Below are positions 18,049-24,665 of a DNA stretch of 26,319 bases, one piece after another. The translations under genes were made by a program, and so were the position numbers. Below the pieces are notes generated by a model, which saw only the letters and a program-made list of their open reading frames with translations, had not been told where the DNA came from and ran no database searches. Position 1 is the first letter of the stretch, and each line of letters starts with the position of its first letter. The stretch lies in the NCBI GenBank assembly GCA_002327255.1, contig DCUM01000224.1:11108-37426 (forward strand), read 5' to 3'. This DNA comes from a bacterium UBA2214. GTDB lineage: Bacteria; Zhuqueibacterota; Zhuqueibacteria; Residuimicrobiales; Residuimicrobiaceae.

Positions 18049-18566
18049 GAGACAACCCGCGTCCCGGATGCCGGCCGGGCTCAGGACGCCATCCGCTCTG
18101 CAGCAGACTGATAAATAGGGCCGGCCCCAAGGCGGGCAAGGCATCTCCTGTCGTGTGCGGCCCTTGGCAGCCCACGATGGTACATGGTTCTTGTATCGCC
18201 GCCACCGTGCCGGCGCCTTCCACCGACAAGCCGTGCAGGACAGGAGCCGCACCTGCAGTCAGCCGTGCCCGTTCACCTTTCTCATCCATAACTTTCCACT
18301 CGTCCCCGAACGACTGATGATCATCGCCTTCCGTACAGCCGCAACGCACTTTCGCGCTGATCTTTCGTTCGCACCCGGATGACGCCTATCGCCCCGCAAA
18401 CAGCCAGAACCTCCCTTCGAACATTTCGTTCATTCTTGAATAATAAACCCGCTTCGCCTCGGGGACGCACGGGATGCGCGCCTGCTTTTATAACTCTTGA
18501 TTCTTTTTGCAATAAATTGTAAATTAATCGTTAAGCTATTATCACTTGCGAACTTGAGAAAGTACC
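18049..18566. other. 518-base gap between ccmD and prfB without a convincing gene
   Basis: Just after ccmD an imperfect structure forms from GCGTCC (18059-18064) and GGACGC (18084-18089) with more GC-rich pairing inside. It has no U tract and could be a weak terminator. The middle part is GC-rich and contains a minus-strand reading frame of 114 codons (18005-18349, GTG start). Its codon choice looks reasonably coding-like, but it overlaps ccmD and resembles nothing I know. The last 80 bases turn AT-rich and hold the prfB promoter. No tRNA or known small RNA was recognised. Confidence 0.6.
18497..18525 (+). promoter_or_regulatory. Probable promoter of prfB
   Basis: TTGATT (18497-18502) and TAAATT (18520-18525) are 17 bases apart in an AT-rich island immediately before prfB. 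The leader would be about 35 nt. The -10 matches the consensus at four of six positions, so this is a moderate call. Confidence 0.4.
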
Positions 18567-19671
18567 ATGTACGAAGATATCAAAAACATTCTCGCCGATC
18601 ACAAAGAACGCATCGCCGCCCTGCGGAGGTCTCTTTGACATCGACACCAAAGAAAAAGAAAAAGTAGAGCTGGAACTAAAAGTCGGGCAAAACGGTTTTT
18701 GGGACGGCAACGAACGCGCGCAGCAGGTCATGCGCGACATTGCCGAGCGCCGTCACTGGATCGAAGCCTGGGACAAACTGGATAAAAAGGCGACGGACAT
18801 CGCCGAACTCGTCGAACTGGCCGAAGGCGAAGCGGATGAGACGCTCAATGATGCGTTGAGCCGTGAGAGCGAAACCCTGGAAAAATGGGTGGCGGATCTC
18901 GAGTTTCGCAAAATGCTCGGCGGGCCGGGGGATGACAAGAGCGCGATCCTCACCATCCACCCCGGCGCCGGCGGCACCGAGTCGCAGGACTGGGCGCAAA
19001 TGCTCATGCGCATGTACCTGCGCTGGATCGAACGCGAAGGATATGAATCCGACATTCTCGACATTCAGGACGGTGAAGAGGCCGGCATCAAGAGCGTCAC
19101 CATTGAAGTCAAGGGCGCCTATGCCTATGGCTATCTCAAGGCCGAAGGGGGCGTGCACCGTCTCGTGCGCATCTCGCCGTTCGACGCCAACAAGCGCCGC
19201 CACACCTCGTTCGCCTCGGTGTTCGTCTATCCGGAAGTCGACAACGCCATCGAAGTGGACATCGATGAGAAGGATTTGCGCATCGATACCTATCGCTCCA
19301 GCGGCGCCGGCGGCCAGCACGTCAACAAGACGAGCTCGGCCATCCGCATTACGCACATACCGTCCGGCATCGTCGTGGCCTGTCAGAATGAGCGTTCGCA
19401 ACACCGCAACAAAGAGTCCGCCATGAAAATCCTCCTGTCGCGGCTCTATCAGCTCAAACTGGAAGAACAGCAGGCCAAACTGGACAAGCTCGAGAGCACC
19501 AAGCGCGATATCGCCTGGGGCAGCCAGATTCGTTCCTATGTGTTTCATCCCTATAATCTGGTCAAGGATCATCGCACCGACCATGAGACCAGCGGCATTC
19601 AGGCGGTGATGGATGGCGATCTCGATGGCTTCATCCGGGCCTATCTGATGAAACACGGGTCACTGGGATAA
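18567..19671 (+). CDS. prfB: Peptide chain release factor 2 (RF2), expressed by programmed +1 frameshift
   Basis: RF2 releases the polypeptide at UGA and UAA codons. The gene starts at ATG 18567, reads 23 codons to an in-frame TGA (18636-18638), and continues in the +1 frame from GAC (18637-18639) to TAA 19669-19671. The product has 367 residues, matching the usual RF2 length of about 365. The zero-frame part is MYEDIKNILADHKERIAALR plus RSL. The +1 part contains the RF2-specific stop-codon recognition tripeptide SPF (about 203-205), the catalytic GGQ (about 248-250, in SSGAGGQHVNK) and the conserved NERSQHRNKESAM. A start at ATG 18730 would give a 313-residue protein missing domain 1, which is why a simple gene caller would truncate it. 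alr follows after 12 bases. Confidence 0.96.
18624..18639 (+). promoter_or_regulatory. RF2 programmed +1 frameshift site
   Basis: CGGAGG (18624-18629) is an internal Shine-Dalgarno-like element. It is followed by TCT, then the slippery CTT and the in-frame TGA with C as the next base (CTTTGAC, 18633-18639). The element order and three-base spacing are the same as in the E. coli prfB site. When RF2 is scarce the ribosome slips at CTT and skips T18636, which gives autogenous control. Confidence 0.95.
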
Positions 19672-19683
19672 CAGAGGAATAAT

Positions 19684-20802
19684 TTGCGTTCCACCATCGC
19701 AGAAATCGATCTCGGCGCCATTGCCTTCAATCTCGAGGGCGTGCGCCAGCGCGTCCGCCCCGCCGCCACCATGGCCGTGGTCAAAGCCGATGCCTATGGA
19801 CACGGCATCCTGGCCGTCAGCCGGCTGGCGCTGCAGCATGGCGCTGAATATCTCGCCGTGGCGCTGCCCGACGAGGCGGTGCAGCTGCGCCAGAGCGGCA
19901 TCGAGGCGCCCATCCTGGTTATGGGCGGCCTGCATCGCGACGACGCGCATTTGTATCCACACTATGATCTCGAAGCCACGGTCTACGAACCCGGCGCCCT
20001 GACCGCCTTGAAACGGGCCGCGAAAAAGCTCAATCACCCCGTCAAGGTGCACGTCAAGGTCGACACCGGCATGGGACGCGTGGGCGTGGACTGGCGCCAG
20101 GCCGCCGCTTATACGGCCGCGCTGGCTGACGAGGAAGCGGTGCAGTTGAGCGGCCTCTATATGCATTTTGCCACGGCCGATGCCATCGATAAAAGCTACG
20201 CGCAGCTGCAGCTGGCGCGCTTCAATGAGGTCGTCAGTGATTTAAAAGATAAAAAAATAAAGGTTCCCCTGGTGCATGCGGCCAACAGCGCCGCCATCAT
20301 CGACCTGCCGGAGAGCTATTTCGACATGGTGCGTCCGGGCGTCATGCTGTACGGCTATTACCCGTCCAAAGAGACCAGCGAAAGCATCCCGCTGCAGCCG
20401 GCGATGACCTTCAAAACCCGCGTCCTCCATGCCAAAACCGTGGAACGCGGGCAGAGTGTCAGCTATGGCCGGCAGTTCATAGCCAGCGAACCGACTCAGA
20501 TCATCACGCTGCCGGTGGGCTATGCCGACGGCTACAACCGCCTGCTCTCCAGCCGCGGCGAGGTGTTGATCCGGGGCAGGAAATACCCGATCGTCGGCCG
20601 CGTCTGCATGGATATGATCATGGCGGACACCGGGCCTGATGGCGCCATTGAGGTCGGCGAGGATGCGGTTCTCTTCGGCCGCCAGGGCGACCATGAAATA
20701 ACGGTCCAGTCCATCTGCGACCTCCTCGGCACCATCCCCTATGAGGTGACCTGCTGGGTCTCCAGACGGGTGCCGAGGCTCTATATCAACGAAAACAGAT
20801 AA
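19684..20802 (+). CDS. alr: Alanine racemase
   Basis: This PLP enzyme interconverts L- and D-alanine, supplying D-alanine for peptidoglycan. The 372 residues show the fold-type III architecture: an N-terminal TIM barrel with the PLP lysine in AVVKADAYGHG (Lys34) and a C-terminal beta domain with the second catalytic base in SVSYGRQF (Tyr261). Other conserved segments are HVKVDTGMGRVGV, HAANSAAI, FDMVRPGVMLYGYYP, LPVGYADGY and VGRVCMDM. The start is TTG 19684: AGAGGA (19673-19678) lies five bases upstream, and the N-terminus RSTIAEIDLGAIAFNL fits the usual Alr start. It lies between prfB (12 bases) and lysS (25 bases), probably in one transcript. Confidence 0.96.
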   Translation: MRSTIAEIDLGAIAFNLEGVRQRVRPAATMAVVKADAYGHGILAVSRLALQHGAEYLAVALPDEAVQLRQSGIEAPILVMGGLHRDDAHLYPHYDLEATVYEPGALTALKRAAKKLNHPVKVHVKVDTGMGRVGVDWRQAAAYTAALADEEAVQLSGLYMHFATADAIDKSYAQLQLARFNEVVSDLKDKKIKVPLVHAANSAAIIDLPESYFDMVRPGVMLYGYYPSKETSESIPLQPAMTFKTRVLHAKTVERGQSVSYGRQFIASEPTQIITLPVGYADGYNRLLSSRGEVLIRGRKYPIVGRVCMDMIMADTGPDGAIEVGEDAVLFGRQGDHEITVQSICDLLGTIPYEVTCWVSRRVPRLYINENR

Positions 20803-20827
20803 TTTATTACCCGACGAGTGAGGCCCC

Positions 20828-22336
20828 ATGCAAGAAGAATCTCTGGATGACCTTAATGATATCATGAAAGTGCGGCGCCAGAAGTTGGCCAGACTGCAGG
20901 AATTGCAGGTCAACCCCTTCGCCTACACTTTCGAACGCGACCATACGGCCCAACAGGTCATCGAAAATTTTGAAACCCTGCAGGAAAAGAGCGTGGCCGT
21001 GGCCGGCCGCATCATGGCCCTGCGCAGCATGGGCAAGGCCGCTTTCGGCCACATCATGGACGCCTCCGGGCGCATCCAGATTTATGTGCGCCAGGATCAG
21101 GTCGGTGACGCCACCTTCGAAGTCTTTAACCTCGTCGATATCGGCGACATCGTCGGCGTTCAGGGCACGGTGCACAAAACCCGCACCGGCGAAATCACCC
21201 TTTTCGCGCAGCAGTTCGTCCTGCTCACCAAAAACCTGCGCCCCCTGCCGGTGGTCAAGGAACGCATCGAGGACGGCCAGAAAATCACCTACGATGCCTT
21301 TGCCGACACCGAACTGCGCTACCGTCAGCGCTACGTCGACCTCATCGTCAACAAAAACGTGCGCGACACCTTTATGACACGTTCCCGCGTGGTCACCGCC
21401 ATGCGCCGCTACCTCGATGACAAGGGTTATCTCGAGGTCGAGACCCCGGTGCTGCAGCCGCTCTACGGCGGCGCCGCCGCGCGGCCCTTCACCACCCATC
21501 ATAATGCGCTGGACATGACCCTCTATCTCCGCATCGCTGATGAACTCTACCTCAAACGCCTCATCGTCGGCGGTTTCGAAGGCGTCTATGAAATCAGCAA
21601 GGATTTCCGCAACGAAGGCATCGACCGCTCCCACAATCCCGAATTCACCATGATGGAACTCTACGTCGCCTATCAGGATTACCAGTTCATGATGAACCTG
21701 GTCGAAGAGATGGTGAGCACCATCTGCCAGGAGGTGCTCGGCAGCACCAGGGTGATCTATCAGGGCCAGGAACTCGATTTCACGCCGCCGTGGCCGCGGC
21801 TGCGGCTCTATGAAGCCATAGAAAAATACGCGGGCATCGATCTCTATGGCAAATCGCGCGACGAACTGCGCGCCGCCGCCGGGTCGCTGCACATCGAAAT
21901 CGAATCGTTCTGGGATGTGGGCAAAATCCTCGACGAAATCGTCAAGGAGAAGGTCGAGCCCCATCTGATTCAACCGACCTTCCTGTGCGACTATCCGGTG
22001 GAGCTGTCGCCGCTGGCCAAACGCCATCGCGACGATGCGCGCCTGGTGGAGCGCTTTGAATCCTTCGTCGCCGGGCGCGAGATCAGCAACGCCTTTTCAG
22101 AACTGAACGATCCCATCGACCAGCGCGGCCGCTTCGAACAACAGATGGCCATGAAAGAGGCGGGCGATGAAGAAGCGCAGATGCTCGACGAAGATTTTCT
22201 CAAGGCGCTGGAATACGGCATGCCGCCGACCGCGGGCCTGGGCATGGGGATCGACCGCCTCGTCATGCTGCTCACGGACGCGCCATCGATTCGCGATGTC
22301 ATTCTCTTCCCGACCATGCGGCCGGAAGCCGGCTGA
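20828..22336 (+). CDS. lysS: Lysyl-tRNA synthetase, class II
   Basis: This cytoplasmic enzyme charges tRNA-Lys with lysine. The 502 residues match the usual bacterial length. The N-terminal OB-fold anticodon domain spans about 55-140 (VAVAGRIMALRSMGKAAFGHI). The catalytic core has motif 1 around 192-212 (MRRYLDDKGYLEVETPVLQP), motif 2 as RNEGIDRSHNPEFTMMELY (261-279) and motif 3 as GLGMGIDRLVM (470-480). The start ATG 20828 is preceded by GTGAGG. Its stop TGA (22334-22336) overlaps the ATG of a short ORF that leads into lolC, so lysS, lolC and lolD may be co-transcribed. Confidence 0.97.
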   Translation: MQEESLDDLNDIMKVRRQKLARLQELQVNPFAYTFERDHTAQQVIENFETLQEKSVAVAGRIMALRSMGKAAFGHIMDASGRIQIYVRQDQVGDATFEVFNLVDIGDIVGVQGTVHKTRTGEITLFAQQFVLLTKNLRPLPVVKERIEDGQKITYDAFADTELRYRQRYVDLIVNKNVRDTFMTRSRVVTAMRRYLDDKGYLEVETPVLQPLYGGAAARPFTTHHNALDMTLYLRIADELYLKRLIVGGFEGVYEISKDFRNEGIDRSHNPEFTMMELYVAYQDYQFMMNLVEEMVSTICQEVLGSTRVIYQGQELDFTPPWPRLRLYEAIEKYAGIDLYGKSRDELRAAAGSLHIEIESFWDVGKILDEIVKEKVEPHLIQPTFLCDYPVELSPLAKRHRDDARLVERFESFVAGREISNAFSELNDPIDQRGRFEQQMAMKEAGDEEAQMLDEDFLKALEYGMPPTAGLGMGIDRLVMLLTDAPSIRDVILFPTMRPEAG

Positions 22337-22443
22337 TGCACAGACGCCTTTTAATCGCCGCGGACGGCTTTGCGGAGACGCAATACCGGCCGGGCGGCTC
22401 GTTTATCGTGGCCGCAGGGCTTAAACTGGACAGGATGCTATGA
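22336..22443 (+). CDS. Candidate 35-residue ORF bridging lysS and lolC
   Basis: An ORF of 35 codons starts at ATG 22336, overlapping the lysS stop as TGATG, and stops at TGA 22441-22443, overlapping the lolC start as ATGA. The predicted peptide begins MHRRLLIAADGFAETQYRPG and ends VAAGLKLDRML. It has no recognised domain or clear membrane helix. Its likely role, if translated, is to pass ribosomes from lysS to lolC by termination-reinitiation. The double overlap is striking, but the ORF is short enough to be chance. Confidence 0.3.
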   Translation: MHRRLLIAADGFAETQYRPGGSFIVAAGLKLDRML

Positions 22444-23675
22444 GCTATGAACTTTTCATCGCCTTGCGCTATCTCAAATCCAAGCGCAAGACCGGATTCA
22501 TCTCCCTGATCACCTACATCTCCATCGCCGGCGTGGTCATCGGCGTCGCTGCCCTGATCATCGTGCTCTCGGTGATGAACGGATTCGAGACCGAGGTGCG
22601 TTCCCGCTTCATCGGCGTCGATGCCCATCTCCACGTGCGCACCTTCCACGATCGCGGCGTGGATAATTATCAGGCGCTGGAGAAACAGATCCAGGACATT
22701 CCCGGCATTCACGCCATGTCCCCCTATATTTTCAACAAGGGCCTGGTCAAGTCGCGTGAAGCCACCACCGGCATCCTGGTGCGCGGCATCGATCCCGCGA
22801 CCGCCGTGCAGGTGACGGATATCGGCAAGAACATCAAATTCGGCGCCCTCGACCTCGGCATGACCGAGCATGAAGGGGATACCTCGCTGCCCGGCATCGC
22901 CCTGGGATTCAACCTCGCCGATAAACTGGCCGTCACCCTCGGCGATAAAGTGACCATCGCCAGTTTTGCCAACGTCACCCAGTTCGGCCAGATGCCGCAG
23001 ATGATGCAATTCCGCGTCACCGGCTATTTCGAGACCGGACTCTATGAGATCGACGATAATTTCGCCTATATCTCCATAGAATCGGCGCAAAAACTGTTCC
23101 GCATGGGGCAGCGCGTCTCCGGATTGGAGCTGCGCCTCGACCATTATGAAAGCGCCGAGCCCGTCGCCAGACAGATCAGTGACCGGCTCGGTTATCCCTA
23201 CCGCGCGGTGACCTGGCAGGACATGAACCCGAACCTCTTCGCCTGGATGAAGATCGAAAAATGGGCGATGTTCATCATTCTCAGCCTGATCATCATGGTG
23301 GCGGCGTTCAATATCATCAGCACCCTGATCATGGTCACCATGGAAAAAACCAAAGAAATCGGCATCCTCAAATCGATGGGCGCCACCAACACCAGTATCC
23401 GCCGCATCTTCACCTTTGAGGGGTTGTTCGTCGGCCTCGCCGGTACCCTGTTGGGCAATCTCATCGGTTTTGGCTTGTGCTGGGCGCAGCAGACCTACAA
23501 ACTCTTCGCACTGCCATCGGATGTCTATATCATCAGCTGGTTGCCGGTGTTGATGAAATGGAGTGATTTCGCCATGATCAGCGCCGCGGCCGTGATCATA
23601 ACTTTCGTGGCCTCCGTTTATCCGGCGGATCATGCCGCCAAACTCGATCCTGTGGAATCCTTGCGCTATGAATAG
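22440..23675 (+). CDS. lolC: Lipoprotein-releasing ABC transporter permease, LolC/LolE family
   Basis: This inner-membrane permease extracts mature lipoproteins for transfer to the periplasmic chaperone LolA. The 411 residues have the FtsX/MacB-type plan. After the N-terminal SYELFIALRYLKSKRK, TM1 spans about 20-46, followed by a periplasmic domain (about 50-270), TM2 (about 275-300), the cytoplasmic coupling loop EKTKEIGILKSMGAT (302-316), TM3 (about 322-348) and TM4 (about 374-394). A TAA at 22422-22424 in the same frame limits the start to ATG 22440. The stop overlaps the lolD start by eight bases. Only one permease gene accompanies lolD, so the complex may be a homodimer (LolF-like), or a second permease lies elsewhere. 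Confidence 0.92.
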   Translation: MSYELFIALRYLKSKRKTGFISLITYISIAGVVIGVAALIIVLSVMNGFETEVRSRFIGVDAHLHVRTFHDRGVDNYQALEKQIQDIPGIHAMSPYIFNKGLVKSREATTGILVRGIDPATAVQVTDIGKNIKFGALDLGMTEHEGDTSLPGIALGFNLADKLAVTLGDKVTIASFANVTQFGQMPQMMQFRVTGYFETGLYEIDDNFAYISIESAQKLFRMGQRVSGLELRLDHYESAEPVARQISDRLGYPYRAVTWQDMNPNLFAWMKIEKWAMFIILSLIIMVAAFNIISTLIMVTMEKTKEIGILKSMGATNTSIRRIFTFEGLFVGLAGTLLGNLIGFGLCWAQQTYKLFALPSDVYIISWLPVLMKWSDFAMISAAAVIITFVASVYPADHAAKLDPVESLRYE

Positions 23676-24369
23676 ACCGCTCCTGCAAACCATCGGCCTG
23701 CATAAAAGCTATCCGACCGGCAGAAATGCCGTGCTCGAGGTGCTGAAAGGCATCGACCTTGAGATCAACGAAGGCGAAATCATCGCCATCACCGGTCCGT
23801 CCGGCGTAGGCAAAAGCACGCTGTTGCACCTCATCGGCGTACTCGACCGCCCCACGCAAGGCGAGGTACTGATCGCTGGCGAGAATGCTTTCCAATATGA
23901 CGATGCCAGGCTGGCCGCCTTCCGCAATCACAGCATTGGTTTTATCTTCCAGTTTCATCATCTTTTGCCGGAATTCACCGCGTTGGAAAATGTGATGATG
24001 CCGGGATTGATCGGGCGCCAGGAGCGCGCGGCGCTGCAAAAACGGGCCCTGGAACTGCTGCATCAGGTGGGGTTGAGTGAACGCGCCCAGCACAGACCGC
24101 GGGAACTTTCCGGCGGCGAACAGCAACGCGTCGCCGTGGCGCGCGCGCTGGTCAATCATCCGCGGCTGCTTCTCGCCGACGAGCCTTCGGGAAACCTCGA
24201 TACCGATTCCGCACAGGCCCTGCATGACATGCTGTGGTCGCTGAGCCGGCAGTTCAGACAGACCTTTGTCGTCGTCACTCACAACCTCGATCTGGCGGCG
24301 CGTTCGGATCGGGTGATCGAATTGTATCATGGACGCGTTAAAAGTGACACGCGCAACGGCGCGCATTAA
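23668..24369 (+). CDS. lolD: Lipoprotein-releasing ABC transporter ATP-binding protein LolD
   Basis: This ATPase powers lipoprotein release by the LolC-type permease. The 233 residues contain Walker A GPSGVGKST (43-51), the Q-loop in FIFQFHHLLPEFTALENV (Gln95, a segment typical of LolD/MacB-type ATPases), signature LSGGEQQR (147-154), Walker B LLLADEPSGNLD (167-178) and H-loop VTHNLDLA (His205). I start it at ATG 23668, which overlaps the lolC stop by eight bases. An upstream in-frame ATG at 23632 would add 12 residues inside lolC that do not belong to the family. It ends the gene run before the clpC promoter region. Confidence 0.94.
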   Translation: MNRPLLQTIGLHKSYPTGRNAVLEVLKGIDLEINEGEIIAITGPSGVGKSTLLHLIGVLDRPTQGEVLIAGENAFQYDDARLAAFRNHSIGFIFQFHHLLPEFTALENVMMPGLIGRQERAALQKRALELLHQVGLSERAQHRPRELSGGEQQRVAVARALVNHPRLLLADEPSGNLDTDSAQALHDMLWSLSRQFRQTFVVVTHNLDLAARSDRVIELYHGRVKSDTRNGAH

Positions 24370-24376
24370 TTTATTT
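24350..24376 (+). terminator. Possible terminator overlapping the end of lolD
   Basis: CGCGC (24350-24354) pairs with GCGCG (24359-24363) around the four-base loop AACG. A T-rich stretch (CATTAATTTATTT, 24364-24376) follows, in which the lolD TAA lies. The stem is short but fully GC, and the next element is a strong promoter, so a terminator here is plausible. Confidence 0.35.
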
Positions 24377-24403
24377 GACAAATACCCCCAGGTTCACTAT
24401 TTT
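24375..24403 (+). promoter_or_regulatory. Strong sigma70-like promoter of clpC
   Basis: A consensus TTGACA (24375-24380) and TATTTT (24398-24403) are separated by 17 bases. Transcription would start near 24410, giving an unusually long leader of about 250 nt before clpC. I see no CIRCE (HrcA) or CtsR-type heptad repeat around it. Confidence 0.6.
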
Positions 24404-24536
24404 ATCCTGATTATGGCATGGAATTTGTGATGGATTAGCGCGAGAGGCATCCCAATCAACAATATTTCCAATTAGCTATTATTAATATTGCAGTTGCTCA
24501 AATTGTGGCGTCCGGAACAACTCCTGATATGTCATC

Positions 24537-24570
24537 AAAAAAGGACACTTGTCTCAATAGGGGTCTTTTT
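24537..24570 (+). promoter_or_regulatory. Attenuator-like hairpin in the clpC leader
   Basis: AAAAA(G)GAC (24538-24546) can pair with GTCTTTTT (24563-24570) with one bulged G, so the 3' arm doubles as a T tract. The loop contains GTCTC (24551-24555) and TCAATAG (24554-24560), which can alternatively pair with GAGAC (24586-24590) or CTATTGA (24590-24596). Mutually exclusive folds of this kind are seen in attenuators, but the stem here is weak. Confidence 0.25.
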
Positions 24571-24620
24571 CACGGAAACATTCTCGAGACTATTGATGTT
24601 TAATGAGCGAAGGAAGATGA

Positions 24621-24665
24621 ATGATTTTAAATGGCTACTATAAACGCTTGGGGTTGTCTGCATGA
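24621..24665 (+). CDS. Candidate 14-residue leader peptide overlapping the clpC start
   Basis: AGGAAG (24611-24616) is a good ribosome binding site before ATG 24621. The ORF encodes MILNGYYKRLGLSA and stops at TGA 24663-24665, sharing ATGA with the clpC start (24662-24664). clpC itself lacks a convincing Shine-Dalgarno sequence, so its ribosomes may be delivered through this ORF. The peptide is not enriched in one amino acid, so classic amino-acid attenuation is unlikely. Overlapping alternatives such as ATG 24617 have worse spacing. Confidence 0.4.
   Translation: MILNGYYKRLGLSA

Noticed and set aside
23632..23667. An upstream in-frame start for lolD
   Set aside because: The extra 12 residues lie inside lolC and do not resemble the family; ATG 23668 gives the normal stop-start overlap.
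22299..23693. A 464-codon minus-strand open frame
   Set aside because: It is antisense to lolC. Its composition (Asp, Gly, His rich) is the usual shadow of a membrane protein gene.
24370..24661. CIRCE or CtsR operator upstream of clpC
   Set aside because: Neither the TTAGCACTC/GAGTGCTAA inverted repeat nor the GGTCAAA-type tandem heptads are present.
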